Numbered from the stretch's first letter, positions 34,195-44,116 are shown. The stretch: 64,000 nt of DNA from Gemmatimonadota bacterium (GCA_028873695.1 JAPPNU010000017.1:62001-126000); one strand, 5' to 3'. Translations and numbers: made by a program. Notes: generated by a model from the letters alone, not told the origin.

Positions 34195-34599
34195 ATGTCT
34201 TTGAGGATTCCCTGATAGGCGTGCGAAACGGGAACGGCCGAAATATGCCGCCGGCCAATCGTCCGAACGGGAAGTGCGTTCCGGTCTTATCAGTCCGTTG
34301 GGAAAGTCGCTCTGCAGGCGAGGCCGAGCCATTGTGGTCGAGGACAAGCCGCGCGACCGAGTCCCATCCCTCGATTCGGCGAGGGAGCGCAACGCAGTAT
34401 TTCGACCGCAATGGCCGGCCGTCGCCCGGATGGACTTTTCCAACGGGCTGTTATATCATCGGCGGTTTTGAAAGTGACAATTCTCGATGGAATAGCGACC
34501 GTGTCCGCGAAACCCCGGTTCGCCCTTGGAAGCTGTATTACATCCACCACGTGAAAAATAATAATGAAAACAGGACCGCGTGACAATCCCAATCTTGGG
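34195..34599 (-). other. Intergenic region between lptB and rpoN
   Basis: Nothing coding is supported. A weak minus-strand promoter candidate lies at 34450-34480 (TTGTCA, 19-base spacer, TATAAC), so rpoN may have its own start in addition to read-through from lptB. Confidence 0.4.
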
Positions 34600-35322
34600 T
34601 CAGTCCAATCGAAATCTATCCCCCAGGTAAACGCGCCGCACTTCGGGGTTTTCCGCCAACTCGGTCGGGCTGCCGGAGGTCAGGATCTTTCCGTCGGAGA
34701 GGATGTAGGATCTGTCGGTGATCGCCAGGGTTTCGCGAACGTTGTGATCGGTAATGAGGAGTCCGATACGTCGGTCCTTCAACGCACTGACGATGGCCTG
34801 GATATCTTCTACGGCCTTTGGGTCGATACCGGCGAAGGGCTCGTCCAGCAGGAGGAATCGGGGGCGCCTGGCCAGCGCGCGCGTGATCTCGAGTCTGCGC
34901 GCTTCGCCGCCCGAGAGTCCGTCCGCCCTGCGCGTCGCGAGACCCGCGAGTCCCAGTTCGTGCAGAAGCGCCTCCAGCCGGGCCTCCTGTTCCATACGCG
35001 ACAGATGAAGGGTTTCCAGCACAGCGAGGATGTTCTGTTTCACGGTCAGTTTTCTGAACACGGAGGGTTCCTGGGCCAGATAGCCGATGCCTTTCCTTGC
35101 CCGGACGTACATCGGCATACCTGTTATCTCCTCGCCTCCGAGGAAGATCTCGCCCTGCCTGCACGCAATCAGGCCCACGATCAGGTGAAAGGTGGTCGTT
35201 TTTCCAGCTCCATTCGGGCCCAGAAGGCCAACGACCTCTCCCGGATTCACGTCGAGGCAGACGCCGTCCACCACCCGCCGGCGCTGGTATGCCTTGACCA
35301 GGTCTCGGGTCTCCAGTATCAC
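34600..35322 (-). CDS. lptB: Lipopolysaccharide export ABC ATPase LptB
   Basis: 240 aa, the usual size. Walker [10 protein letters not shown], signature [15 protein letters not shown] and Walker [14 protein letters not shown] are all present; the LptB-typical tail region ([26 protein letters not shown]) is intact. The GTG start overlaps the stop of the OstA-like gene by four bases. It powers lipopolysaccharide extraction with LptFG. It sits in the normal lptC-lptA-lptB order, followed by rpoN. Confidence 0.94.
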   Translation of the reverse strand: MILETRDLVKAYQRRRVVDGVCLDVNPGEVVGLLGPNGAGKTTTFHLIVGLIACRQGEIFLGGEEITGMPMYVRARKGIGYLAQEPSVFRKLTVKQNILAVLETLHLSRMEQEARLEALLHELGLAGLATRRADGLSGGEARRLEITRALARRPRFLLLDEPFAGIDPKAVEDIQAIVSALKDRRIGLLITDHNVRETLAITDRSYILSDGKILTSGSPTELAENPEVRRVYLGDRFRLD

Positions 35323-36644
35323 GGCGCATCTCCGGATTCCGCCGGCTTGTATCGGCCACGAACCCCACCCTCCGCGTGAACGTCGGAGAGCCCGTCGCGG
35401 TCGAACGTCAGTTTCACCGAATCGCCCGAAAGCCGGATGTTACCGGTCTTACCGGTTTCAGACCGATGGGTACATCGGGCGCTCTCCGTGATCAGGACCT
35501 CGCGTACGGCGCCGTCTTCCAAGCCGATCGCGATCGAACCGCCCGAAATTCGACTGACGGAAGTGCTGTCGGACGAGACATACGCACCGGTACCCATCCC
35601 GAGAACCGTGAGGCTATCCAGGTTCCCCTCCGGAAGGTCCATGCAGATTCGACCGCCCTTGAGGTCCACGCCGGCGCCGTCGCTCGTGGTCAACGTCGCT
35701 GAGGCCCCCCCGGACGCATCGATGGCGACGATCCGGCCTTCCGACATGCCCAGTACTACCGAATCGGCCCGGACCTCGTGCCCACCTTCGATTTCAGGCT
35801 GCCCCGATTCCTTATGCAGCCTTGCGGCGCCAATGAGCACGATTCTATCGAGCGTACTGCCACCCGCGCCGTACACGCGCATCCGCTCGGCGTTCAACGT
35901 TACCGAGTCAGCCGTTGTCGCATGGTTCCGGATCCAGACAGCCGAAGCCCCGCCGCCCAGTTCCAGCCTGTCCGCCGGCCTGAAATAGCGTCCACGGGAG
36001 GCATGCGCGCGTATTCCGGCATGTTCCATGCGGACCCGGCCTGAAAATCGCATGCGATCCCCCAGATCGGCGAAATGCATCGAATCCGAGCGAACGTAAA
36101 GCGAATCTCCGGGCGTTTCGGGTAAACGTACGGCCTGAACGCCGCCCGAACCCAAACCCGAATCGGCCAGCACGTGGTACGTCATTGCAGGTGCATGAAA
36201 CGAAATCCGCTTCCGGCTGTAGTTCAGTTTGACTGCGCCTTCGGCCTCCAGCAGATTTGCCTTTTTGCGGAACGTCACGCGCCGGGCGTCAAGCAGTCGG
36301 TCCTGTTCAATGACCCGAACCCCGCCCCGGAAGCTGGCCAGTTCGCTTCGAGGGTGATACGTCAGGGCATCGGCCGCCAGCGTCCTTGCGGAGTCCCTGT
36401 ACGTGACCCGGCCGAAGAACCTCGCCCGCGACAGCCCGCCGTCCGGAATCCACAAACGGGCCGAATCCGCACTCACGCTCAGCGCGCGTCCGGTGTGCCG
36501 GTAGGTTACGCCGCCCGCTTCAATCCGCAAAACCCCCGCATCCCGCAGAATGGTCTCGCTGCGGCCGGCGCGGATCAGTTCCGTTGCGTCAACAGGAGAT
36601 GCCGTCGCCAGCAGAGCCAACATTGAAAACCGGAAGAAGAACAT
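35319..36644 (-). CDS. LptA/OstA-like lipopolysaccharide transport protein, long form
   Basis: 441 aa from ATG 36644, with a signal peptide [19 protein letters not shown]; the frame is open to 36743 but that part overlaps lptC. The body is a run of beta-jellyroll-like repeats of the OstA type ([52 protein letters not shown]). Ordinary LptA is about 180 aa, so this one carries several extra repeats and could build a longer periplasmic bridge or include part of LptD function. It lies between lptC and lptB. Confidence 0.82.
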   Translation of the reverse strand: MFFFRFSMLALLATASPVDATELIRAGRSETILRDAGVLRIEAGGVTYRHTGRALSVSADSARLWIPDGGLSRARFFGRVTYRDSARTLAADALTYHPRSELASFRGGVRVIEQDRLLDARRVTFRKKANLLEAEGAVKLNYSRKRISFHAPAMTYHVLADSGLGSGGVQAVRLPETPGDSLYVRSDSMHFADLGDRMRFSGRVRMEHAGIRAHASRGRYFRPADRLELGGGASAVWIRNHATTADSVTLNAERMRVYGAGGSTLDRIVLIGAARLHKESGQPEIEGGHEVRADSVVLGMSEGRIVAIDASGGASATLTTSDGAGVDLKGGRICMDLPEGNLDSLTVLGMGTGAYVSSDSTSVSRISGGSIAIGLEDGAVREVLITESARCTHRSETGKTGNIRLSGDSVKLTFDRDGLSDVHAEGGVRGRYKPAESGDAP

Positions 36645-36685
36645 ACAAGAGGAAGGAAAGCCGACGATTGCGGGTAGACAGGCAC

Positions 36686-37252
36686 TTACCGGAGGGAATC
36701 CGCCCCGCCCAGTCGCGTTGAAACCCGGCGCATCCTCCACCACTTGAGATCCGAAGATGCCTCGAACCCCTCACCCGTCTCCTCGCCGTCGGGTCGCCTG
36801 AGGGTCATCCGCCCGTTTCCCGTAATCATCTCGGTCTCGCGGTTCCAGCGTAGTGTATCGGTCTCCAGGCGGGTTCCGTTGACAGCGACCACGGCCACGT
36901 TGCCCGTGACCACCATATCCCCGGATTCTTCTTGAATCTCCGCCTGTCGCGCCGTCAATACGGACACTCGCTCCAGCCCGGATCCGTTGTAAAAGGAAAC
37001 CGTCACACCGCTATCGAGGAGGGCTGTAGACGTACGATCGAATTTCCTGAAATGTCCCGCCTCGACTTCGGCGCGCTTGCGACCGTTCCGGGTAACCACG
37101 GTGTTCCATTCCCACGCCTCCTGGTCCGGAGGTTTCGGGACTGAAGCCCGACGGGATGAAGGCTCGGACGACGGCGAACAGCCCGCCTCGAACATGAAGA
37201 ACAGGCAAACCACGTACGTGCATGAAACCCGGGACGCCCGGCCCGGCTTCAT
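36686..37252 (-). CDS. lptC: Lipopolysaccharide export periplasmic protein LptC-like lipoprotein
   Basis: 188 aa. The N-terminus has a hydrophobic segment and a lipobox (FMFEAGCSP), so it is probably a lipoprotein, where E. coli LptC has a membrane anchor. The jellyroll part is typical: TVVTRNGRKRAEVEAGHFRKFD, SVLTARQAEIQEESGDMVVTGNVAVVAVNGTRLETDTLRWNRETEMI. The ATG overlaps the pyrG stop by four bases. It hands lipopolysaccharide from LptBFG to the periplasmic bridge. Confidence 0.88.
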   Translation of the reverse strand: MKPGRASRVSCTYVVCLFFMFEAGCSPSSEPSSRRASVPKPPDQEAWEWNTVVTRNGRKRAEVEAGHFRKFDRTSTALLDSGVTVSFYNGSGLERVSVLTARQAEIQEESGDMVVTGNVAVVAVNGTRLETDTLRWNRETEMITGNGRMTLRRPDGEETGEGFEASSDLKWWRMRRVSTRLGGADSLR

Positions 37253-39036
37253 GTCTCCAACTCGATCTGAACGGAATCCTCGCGGCCCGCTCCGGAGTAG
37301 CGAATGGACGCATCGATAAGGCCATGAAACAGGGGCGCCGGACGTTCCAACCGGGATTTGAACTCCGGATGTGACTGGGTTGCAACGAAATACGGATGAT
37401 CGGGCAGTTCCACGAATTCCATCAGCTTGGTTCCGTCTTCCCTGCGATGGAATCCTGAAAACACCAACCCGTACTCCTCCAGCAGGTCCACGTATTTCGG
37501 CGCAACTTCATAGCGGTGCCGATGCCGTTCGACCACGGCGTTCTCGCTCGGCAGGATCACACCGCACCTGAACATCTGATCGGGAAGCTGCCGCAGTTGC
37601 CGGATTCTCCATGAATCCTCCTCCAGCCGTCCCGTTTGTTCGTAGAGGTCCAATACGCGGGATTCCCGCCTCAATACGGCAGCGTACCCACCGAGCCTCA
37701 TCGTGCCGCCGTAACGGTTTTCTTCGATTACCTGCCTTTGCGCGTACTGGATGTCGATTACGGCATGGGGCGTATCGGGATCCATCTCAACAGAATGCGC
37801 GTCGCCCAGTCCAGCGACGTTGCGTGAGTATTCAACCACGACCATTTGAAGCCCGTAGCACAGGCCAAGGAACGGAACCTGATTCTCCCTGGCGTAGCGT
37901 ACGGCGTTAATGGCGCCCTCAGCGCCACCTTCGCCAAATGCTCCCGGTACGATAATCCCGTGATATCCGGCGAGGACCTCCTCGACGTCGTGACGTTCGA
38001 GCCGGGCGGAGTCGATCCAGTCGATCTCAACCTTCGTATCCGACAGGGCGCCGGCGTGTTCCAGAGATTGATTGACGGATATGTAGGAATCCTGAAATTC
38101 ATAGTCTCCGATTCCGACGTATTTGCCCACCATGGCCACACGTACGCGTTGCCTGGGGACCCGAATCATTTCCAGCAGTTCACACCAGCGGTCCCAGTCC
38201 GGCGTGTTCTTCGGAGCCAGGCCGAACTCATCGAGTATCTTCTCGCCCAATCGGTCCTTTTCGTATTCCAGCGGTACCTGATAGATGCTGTCGACGTCTG
38301 GCGCCGAAATGATCCGGTCCGCCGAGATATTCGCCGAAATCTCGATTTTTCGCTTCCGCACGTCGTCCAGCGCTTCCACGGCGCGGCAAATGATGAAATC
38401 CGCGAATATCCCGTTCTCGCTCAGAGACCGGATCGCATGCTGGGTGGGCTTGGTTTTCATCTCACCTACGTGACCGGGTACCGGAAGGTACGTGACCAGT
38501 ACGTAGATGACGTTGTCCTCGCCAACTTCCCGCTCGAGGCTCTTCATCGCAAACAGAAACGGCCGGTTTTCATCATCCCCGATCGTGCCGCCAATCTCGA
38601 CCAGCGCGATATCGAATCCATTCGCCGAATCCGTAATTCGCTGTTTGATTTCATCGGTAATGTGGGGAATCGGCTGGACCGTCTTGCCCAGATATTCTCC
38701 GCGACGTTCCCGCTCTATCACGGTATGGTAAATCTGTCCGGTGGTCAGGTTGTTGGTCCGCGGTAGATCGATTCCCAGGAATCTCTCGTAGTTCCCGAGG
38801 TCGAGATCGATTTCGCCGCCGTCGTCCGTTACCCACACTTCTCCGTGTTCCGTGGGACGCAGGGTACCGGCGTCGTAATTGAGGTATGGATCGATCTTGA
38901 TGCCCGTTGCCTTGTATCCGTGCTGCTGCAGAATTTTACCGATGGACGCCGTAGCAAGGCCCTTGCCCACGCCGCTCATTACACCGCCGGCGACGACGAT
39001 GTATTTGGGTCCATTGTAATCATTCCGCTTGACCAT
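37249..39036 (-). CDS. pyrG: CTP synthase
   Basis: 595 aa, some 50 residues longer than usual, mostly in the C-terminal half. ATG 39036 follows GGAGGAGAGG. The N-terminal synthetase domain starts YIVVAGGVMSGVGKGLATASIG. The glutaminase domain has the catalytic cysteine in FLGLCYGLQ and the His/Glu end in ATQSHPEF. It makes CTP from UTP, ATP and glutamine. It follows gatC in the operon and overlaps lptC. Confidence 0.96.
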   Translation of the reverse strand: MVKRNDYNGPKYIVVAGGVMSGVGKGLATASIGKILQQHGYKATGIKIDPYLNYDAGTLRPTEHGEVWVTDDGGEIDLDLGNYERFLGIDLPRTNNLTTGQIYHTVIERERRGEYLGKTVQPIPHITDEIKQRITDSANGFDIALVEIGGTIGDDENRPFLFAMKSLEREVGEDNVIYVLVTYLPVPGHVGEMKTKPTQHAIRSLSENGIFADFIICRAVEALDDVRKRKIEISANISADRIISAPDVDSIYQVPLEYEKDRLGEKILDEFGLAPKNTPDWDRWCELLEMIRVPRQRVRVAMVGKYVGIGDYEFQDSYISVNQSLEHAGALSDTKVEIDWIDSARLERHDVEEVLAGYHGIIVPGAFGEGGAEGAINAVRYARENQVPFLGLCYGLQMVVVEYSRNVAGLGDAHSVEMDPDTPHAVIDIQYAQRQVIEENRYGGTMRLGGYAAVLRRESRVLDLYEQTGRLEEDSWRIRQLRQLPDQMFRCGVILPSENAVVERHRHRYEVAPKYVDLLEEYGLVFSGFHRREDGTKLMEFVELPDHPYFVATQSHPEFKSRLERPAPLFHGLIDASIRYSGAGREDSVQIELET

Positions 39037-39092
39037 CCTCTCCTCCGCGTGCCAAAAAATAACGGCGGCGCTGACAAACCCGCCGCCGAGTC

Positions 39093-39392
39093 CTATTCGA
39101 TGACTTTCGGGACCCTGAAATGGCCGAAGCCTGAACTCGGCGCATTCGAAAGCGCCTCTGCCTGAGTCAGAGAGGCTGCGGGCGTATCCTCTCGAAACAC
39201 GTTACTGACCGGCAGTACATGCGACGTCGGCGCAACGCCGGTCGTGTCCAGTTTCTCGAGAGCAGCCGCATAATCAAGCATCTGATTCAGATCGGCAACC
39301 AGCCGTTCCGCTTCTGCCGGGTCGAACCTCAGCCGGGCGAGTTGCGCAACCTTTCGGACGTCTTCCAGCGTAACTGACACAAAAAAACCCAT
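39093..39392 (-). CDS. gatC: Asp/Glu-tRNA amidotransferase subunit C
   Basis: 99 aa. VTLEDVRKVAQLARLRFDPAEAERLVADLNQMLDYAAALEKLDT is characteristic of GatC. The ATG at 39392 lacks a good ribosome site; GTG 39380 is an alternative. A run of seven T lies in codons 3-5 and could be slippery. It is the first gene of the gatC-pyrG-lpt run; gatA and gatB are not in the window. Confidence 0.9.
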   Translation of the reverse strand: MGFFVSVTLEDVRKVAQLARLRFDPAEAERLVADLNQMLDYAAALEKLDTTGVAPTSHVLPVSNVFREDTPAASLTQAEALSNAPSSGFGHFRVPKVIE

Positions 39393-39433
39393 GAAAATGG
39401 ATTGAGGTTGCAGCCGGTCTTCACTGTGACGTT

Positions 39434-39462
39434 AATATGGGTCAAATCAGAAATGAAATCAA
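39434..39462 (-). promoter_or_regulatory. Sigma-70-type promoter of the gatC-pyrG-lpt run
   Basis: On the minus strand TTGATT (39462-39457), 17-base spacer, CATATT (39439-39434). Transcription would begin near 39427, about 35 bases before gatC. Confidence 0.6.
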
Positions 39463-39512
39463 GAAGATTCTGGCAAAGCAGACAACCTGCCGGATGTTCG
39501 TACAGCGCGGGA

Positions 39513-41747
39513 TCATCCCGGTTTGAGACCGGCAAAGCGGACGACCACTTTCTTCGTGGAACCGTTCTGAAAGCATACCGTGAGTTTCGTATCCGGACCG
39601 CTTCCGGTGCGATCCAGAACGTGCCCCGGTCCCCAGGTTGGATGGACAACGGTGGCGCCCTCGTCCATGGGGAACGGGTCGTCGTCATTCGGATTGTCCG
39701 CCGTCCCGGATGCCGGCGATAATTCCCGAACGGCGGCGCGCGCTGCCATGGGGACAGGGTCGCCTTCATTAGGTCTGCTCGTGGAGCCCGATGTTGGAGA
39801 ATCCTCTCGAACCGCGCCCCCTCGAACAATCAGACCATCCGGAATCTCCCGCAGGAATCTGGATTCGGCATTGACCGTCGCTCCTCCGTAACGCCGTCGC
39901 TGTTCGGCGCAAGTCAGATGGAGCAGGTCCTGTGCTCTCGTGACACCCACGTAGAACAACCGGCGCTCCTCCTCCACGGCCGCGTCTTCGGCAACCGGAT
40001 CGTCCTGATCCCTCAGGATGGGGAACAGGCCCTCTTCCAGTCCCGCAATAAAAACCGCGGGAAACTCAAGCCCCTTGGCGCTATGCAGCGTCATCAACGT
40101 CACGGCATCGGCCTCTTCGCGCCACTGGTCAACGTCGGTGACCAGCGCGACCTCCCGCAGAAACGCCGAGAGCGAAGGGGTGTCGGATCGTTGCGCGAAA
40201 TCCTCTATGGCCACCAGCAGTTCCTGCACGTTCTCCGAGCGGGAGACCGTCTCGGCCGGCGTCAATTCCTCAAGTGTCTGCATATATCCGGTTTCCTCGA
40301 CGACGCTGGCCGCCAGCAGGTGGGCGGGTTCAACCTCCAGTCGGCTCCGGAATCCTTCGATCATGCTGTAAAACCCAACCATCGCACTTCTCGCGCGAGC
40401 GGTGAGTTCGTCGACGGCATTGGCGCGAGACAACGCTTCATAGGGCGCGATGCCCTCGCCCGTGGCGAAGGAAACCAGTGTATCGAGCGAGGTCTGGCCG
40501 ATTCCGCGGCGCGGCGTATTGACAATACGGAAGAGGCTGACCGAATCGCTGGGATTCACGATCAGCCTCAGGTACGCGAGCACATCCTTGATTTCCTTGC
40601 GTTCGTAGAATCGAACGCCCCCCACGATCACATATGGAATCGCGCGAAATCGAAGCCCGTCTTCCAGCGCGCGGGATTGGGCGTTCGTTCGATACAATAC
40701 GGCCATCTGACCGTAGCTGTATTGTGTTCTCAGACGTTTCAGTTCACGAGCGATCCGCCGGGCTTCGTCCACTTCGTCCGAGCATCGGAAGAGCTGAATC
40801 GGTTCCCCGCGATCCCGAGTCGTCCAGAGTTCCTTCCCCTTCCGCCCGAGATTGTTGCGGATTACCGCGTTTCCCGCATCGAGAATTACCTGTGACGACC
40901 TGTAGTTCTGTTCGAGGCGGATGACGCCGGCATCCGGAAAATCCCGTTCGAAATTCAGGATGTTTCCCAGATCCGCGCCACGCCATGCATAGATGCTCTG
41001 GTCGTCGTCGCCAACCACGAAGATGCGGCCGTGTTCTTCCGCCAGCATACGCGTGAAGAGGTACTGCGGCCGGTTGGTATCCTGATACTCGTCGATCAGG
41101 CAGTGCTCGAACCGGCTTCGATATCGTGTCAGAATTTCCGGATCCTCCCGGAAGACCTGTACGGTCAACATCAGGAGATCGTCGAAATCCACTGCGTTAT
41201 TCAGTTGCAGCGCCGATTGGTACTGCCGGTAGATCCGGGCGACCTGCTGCTCGTAGAAGGAACCGGCACGATTGGCAAAAGAGACTGGATCGACCATCCG
41301 GCTCTTCTCGGCGCTGATCCGGGCGCGCACCTGCCGCGGCGGAAACTGCCGCTCGGATATCTCCTGATCCCGAATGACCTGTCGCATCAAAGCAAGCTGG
41401 TCGGCCGCGTCGTAAATGGCGAAATTGGAGTCCAGCCCGGCAGATCCGGATTCCCTCCGCAGGATGCGCGCGCACAGGGAATGGAACGTCCCCAGCCACA
41501 TGCCCCTGGTACTGCGGTTCAACAGTTTTTCCACGCGGTCGTTCATCTCGCCTGCGGCCTTGTTGGTGAACGTCATGGCCAGGATCGCGCCCGGATGGAC
41601 GCCGCAAGTCTCGATCAGGTACGCAAGCCGGTGGGTCAGCACGCGCGTCTTTCCGGATCCGGCCCCCGCCAGCACCAGTACCGGGCGATCCACAACGCAC
41701 ACCGCCTCCTGCTGCTGTTCGTTCAACCCCTCCAGGATCGGCAGCAT
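39513..41747 (-). CDS. UvrD/PcrA-family superfamily 1 helicase
   Basis: 744 aa, starting MLPILEGLNEQQQEAV. Helicase motifs are complete: AGAGSGKTRVLTHR, LIDEYQDTNRPQY, VGDDDQSIYAWRGAD, and LMTLHSAKGLEFPAVFIAGLEEGLFP. The C-terminus has the Tudor-like RNA-polymerase-binding part of PcrA (VHPTWGPGHVLDRTGSG, ending VVRFAGLKPG). It unwinds DNA in nucleotide-excision and mismatch repair and replication restart. It follows mltG by 19 bases and ends the operon. PcrA or UvrD is equally valid as a name. Confidence 0.93.
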   Translation of the reverse strand: MLPILEGLNEQQQEAVCVVDRPVLVLAGAGSGKTRVLTHRLAYLIETCGVHPGAILAMTFTNKAAGEMNDRVEKLLNRSTRGMWLGTFHSLCARILRRESGSAGLDSNFAIYDAADQLALMRQVIRDQEISERQFPPRQVRARISAEKSRMVDPVSFANRAGSFYEQQVARIYRQYQSALQLNNAVDFDDLLMLTVQVFREDPEILTRYRSRFEHCLIDEYQDTNRPQYLFTRMLAEEHGRIFVVGDDDQSIYAWRGADLGNILNFERDFPDAGVIRLEQNYRSSQVILDAGNAVIRNNLGRKGKELWTTRDRGEPIQLFRCSDEVDEARRIARELKRLRTQYSYGQMAVLYRTNAQSRALEDGLRFRAIPYVIVGGVRFYERKEIKDVLAYLRLIVNPSDSVSLFRIVNTPRRGIGQTSLDTLVSFATGEGIAPYEALSRANAVDELTARARSAMVGFYSMIEGFRSRLEVEPAHLLAASVVEETGYMQTLEELTPAETVSRSENVQELLVAIEDFAQRSDTPSLSAFLREVALVTDVDQWREEADAVTLMTLHSAKGLEFPAVFIAGLEEGLFPILRDQDDPVAEDAAVEEERRLFYVGVTRAQDLLHLTCAEQRRRYGGATVNAESRFLREIPDGLIVRGGAVREDSPTSGSTSRPNEGDPVPMAARAAVRELSPASGTADNPNDDDPFPMDEGATVVHPTWGPGHVLDRTGSGPDTKLTVCFQNGSTKKVVVRFAGLKPG

Positions 41748-41766
41748 TCCCTCGTTCTTCCCCGTT

Positions 41767-42858
41767 TCAAGGTGTCCCTGACGATTGCCAGCTGCGTCTT
41801 CTCGCCCACTTCGTTTTCCGCTTTGCGGCGTCGTGTTCGCCGGCGGTGCTGCTGAAGACGTGCGATCCGTCTCCCCTCGCCACAAAAAACAGAAAATCCA
41901 CGTTTGCCGGGTACAGCGCCGCCCTCAGCGACGCGGCGCCCGGACACATCACCGGACCTGGCGGCAATCCACGGTGCCGGTACGTGTTGTACGGGGAATC
42001 GACTTCGTAGTCCCTGTAAAACAACCGCCTGCGACCGCCTTCGATTGCATATTGAACCGTGGGATCGGCCTGGAGGTACATCCCGCGCCTGAGCCGGTTG
42101 TGGTATACCGCCGAGATCGTCGCGCGTTCCCCGTCCAGCCGCGCTTCTCCTTCAATAATCGAGGCAAGCGTGACGACCTCATGCACCGTCATCTCCAACT
42201 GGCGCGTACGATCGGCCATTCCCTCATCGAAAACATCGTGAAATTGCCGTACCATCATCCTCACGACCTGCTCTTCGTCCATCATCAGTGAAAAACGGTA
42301 GGTTTCGGGAAAAAGGTAACCCTCCAGATTATCCGCGGTCACGCCCAGCCGGCGACAGAACCCAGGATCGTTCACCAGGCGCAACAGCTTCTCTTCGTCC
42401 AGGTCCAACGCCACGGCAAGGCGACGGAGCGTCTGGTTCAGGGTCCGGCCTTCCGGAACCGTCACGGTGCGGAACCTCTCTCTGGATACGGACAGTTCCC
42501 TGTGGACCTCCCACGTACTCATGTCTCCGTGGAACCGGTGAAATCCTGCCTTCAGTTGCCTGCTGGTGCCGCTGAAGCGCGAGAACAGGACCAGAAGCCT
42601 CGGGCTTCGAATTACCCCTTCCCGGCGCAATGCTCTACCAATCTGCAAAACCGACATTCCCTTCCGGATGAAGACATCCCTTTCACCCGATGGAGTGGGA
42701 CGGTTCAGCGCGAGAACCGCGAGTACGAGACCAGCAGCGCCAATGCAGACGAGGACAATTATTGAACGAATGACGGACGCCCCGATGCCGGGTGAATTCC
42801 GGGACGGGCGTACGTATGAATCGTTCGACTCGTGGCTGTTTCTGTCCGGGTTCCGCAT
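41767..42858 (-). CDS. mltG: Endolytic murein transglycosylase MltG
   Basis: 363 aa. A cytoplasmic start and one membrane segment (RSIIVLVCIGAAGLVLAVLAL) precede the YceG domain. The catalytic glutamate is in TLASIIEGEARLDGERATIS, and the downstream motif DSPYNTYRHRGLPPGPVMCPGAASL is fully conserved. It cleaves nascent peptidoglycan strands. The ATG shares one base with the ruvX stop codon, so the two are translationally coupled. Confidence 0.95.
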   Translation of the reverse strand: MRNPDRNSHESNDSYVRPSRNSPGIGASVIRSIIVLVCIGAAGLVLAVLALNRPTPSGERDVFIRKGMSVLQIGRALRREGVIRSPRLLVLFSRFSGTSRQLKAGFHRFHGDMSTWEVHRELSVSRERFRTVTVPEGRTLNQTLRRLAVALDLDEEKLLRLVNDPGFCRRLGVTADNLEGYLFPETYRFSLMMDEEQVVRMMVRQFHDVFDEGMADRTRQLEMTVHEVVTLASIIEGEARLDGERATISAVYHNRLRRGMYLQADPTVQYAIEGGRRRLFYRDYEVDSPYNTYRHRGLPPGPVMCPGAASLRAALYPANVDFLFFVARGDGSHVFSSTAGEHDAAKRKTKWARRRSWQSSGTP

Positions 42859-43292
42859 CAGGGATCCGCCGAGTCCTGCGCCTGCAAATAGTTGTTAAGG
42901 AGTAAGACCGCCGCCATTCGATCCAGGCTTCCCTCTCTGTTTCGAGCCCTGAGACCGGTCTCACGCATCGTGCGGCGCGCGGCAACCGTGGTAAGCCGCT
43001 CATCCCAGAGGCGAACAGGCAACCCCGTCGTGCGATTGAGCGCGGCGGCAAACGATTCAGCCGCTTCAGCCATGGGACCCCTGCTGCCGTCCATATTGAG
43101 CGGCAGGCCCACGAGAAGTTCCACGGCCCCGACGTCCGAGGCCGCCTGCGCCACGGATTCGATGGCGGATCTTCGTGATTCCGCCCGAACAGTCGGCAGC
43201 CCCCGCGCGGCGAATCCCAGTTCGTCGGAAACGGCCAATCCCACGCGCCGCCGTCCGTAGTCTACCGCGAGAATTCGCATTTCATTGCGCAT
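42858..43292 (-). CDS. ruvX: RuvX (YqgF) Holliday-junction resolvase-like nuclease
   Basis: 144 aa. The RNase H-like fold starts ILAVDYGRRRVGLAVSDELG, with VGLPLNMDGSRGPMAEAAE and the C-terminal acidic residues in LWDERLTTVAARR. The family trims pre-16S rRNA ends. A second ATG at 43280 (MRILAV) is possible. It is followed at once by mltG, a pairing found in many bacteria. Confidence 0.93.
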   Translation of the reverse strand: MRNEMRILAVDYGRRRVGLAVSDELGFAARGLPTVRAESRRSAIESVAQAASDVGAVELLVGLPLNMDGSRGPMAEAAESFAAALNRTTGLPVRLWDERLTTVAARRTMRETGLRARNREGSLDRMAAVLLLNNYLQAQDSADP

Positions 43293-43378
43293 GGATCAAA
43301 AAAGGCGAAACATGCGGCACAACTCACGGAAACTTCCCTGAGCATGCCCGCCACATTCCGCTTGACGTTATCCAACCT

Positions 43379-43561
43379 TCAGCCGTCCTGCCTGTACAGG
43401 CCCTTAAGCCGATGCCGTTTGTTCATCACCTCGCGATGCACGTGAACCAGCCGTTCCCTGGCCTCCTGATTTCCGGATCGTGCGTGTGCGAGCATCGCCT
43501 CGACCAGTTCTTCCAGTTCGTGAATGTGTATCTGCAGCGCCTGTCGGTTATCCTGAATCAT
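43379..43561 (-). CDS. Small helical protein, second of a pair
   Basis: 60 aa starting MIQDNRQALQIHIHELEELVEAM. ATG 43561 lies inside the last codons of the preceding gene (14-base overlap), implying translational coupling. The whole protein is charged and amphipathic (RERLVHVHREVMNKRHRLKGLYRQDG), probably one helical hairpin or a coiled coil. I do not recognise the family. It precedes ruvX in the same operon. Confidence 0.7.
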   Translation of the reverse strand: MIQDNRQALQIHIHELEELVEAMLAHARSGNQEARERLVHVHREVMNKRHRLKGLYRQDG

Positions 43562-43904
43562 CGTTCGGGTTCTGTCCGTTCCGCCCCGGCATCTGCGGCC
43601 GGTCGCGTGTTGAATAGAGCGACTGGATGTATTCCGTCTCCGGATCCTCCGCCGGCCGCCCCCACAGGTTCCTGGCGATCGAGGAAAATCTCGCACGCAA
43701 CGTCTGCTTCCGGTCTTTGAGACAAAGTCGTCGAATCGCCTTTCTCGACGTTCGCTCGGGCACTTCACGAATGAAATCCGCAGCGCTCATGCCCCGCTTG
43801 TGGGCGTGTTCCATCAGATTCGAAAACGCCTCGGCGTCGACCGGGTCTATAAGACGTGCCAATATCCGATCGTCTTCCGAATATCCGTCTGGTCCCCTGG
43901 GCAT
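43548..43904 (-). CDS. Protein of unknown function, first gene of the ruvX-mltG-uvrD operon
   Basis: 118 aa from ATG 43904, right after GGGAGGAGAAGG, a strong ribosome site. It is charged and mostly helical (DDRILARLIDPVDAEAFSNLMEHAHKRGMSAADFIREVPERTSRKAIRRL). The pattern is that of a cytoplasmic regulator or adaptor; no catalytic motif is seen. Its stop overlaps the next small gene. The family is not recognised. Confidence 0.75.
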   Translation of the reverse strand: MPRGPDGYSEDDRILARLIDPVDAEAFSNLMEHAHKRGMSAADFIREVPERTSRKAIRRLCLKDRKQTLRARFSSIARNLWGRPAEDPETEYIQSLYSTRDRPQMPGRNGQNPNDDSG

Positions 43905-44042
43905 CCTTCTCCTCCCGATCTTTCATTGCATCCGGAGGAAACCATCGTGTAACGGACTGACAACGGGTCGGGCAGATACGATACAAGGCTGCCTGCAGGC
44001 GGGCGCGGGCCGCCTTGCGAAGCATGGCTGCCGTCCGACCAA

Positions 44043-44071
44043 ATACTATGGCATTCCACACATGTTGTCAA
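44043..44071 (-). promoter_or_regulatory. Sigma-70-type promoter of the small protein-ruvX-mltG-uvrD operon
   Basis: Minus strand: TTGACA (44071-44066), 17-base spacer, TAGTAT (44048-44043). Start of transcription near 44036, giving a leader of about 130 bases. Confidence 0.75.
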
Positions 44072-44116
44072 CCCTTTTGCCACCGCGACGCGGATGGTTC
44101 ACCGGCCGGTTCGCCG

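Noticed and set aside
34290..34592. Minus-strand frame of 100 codons between lptB and rpoN
   Set aside because: No ribosome site and no resemblance to the hpf or phosphotransferase genes often found near rpoN.
39372..39392. Frameshift control at the T-run in gatC
   Set aside because: The T-run is at the start of the gene and the zero frame is intact, so a programmed shift would give no sensible product.
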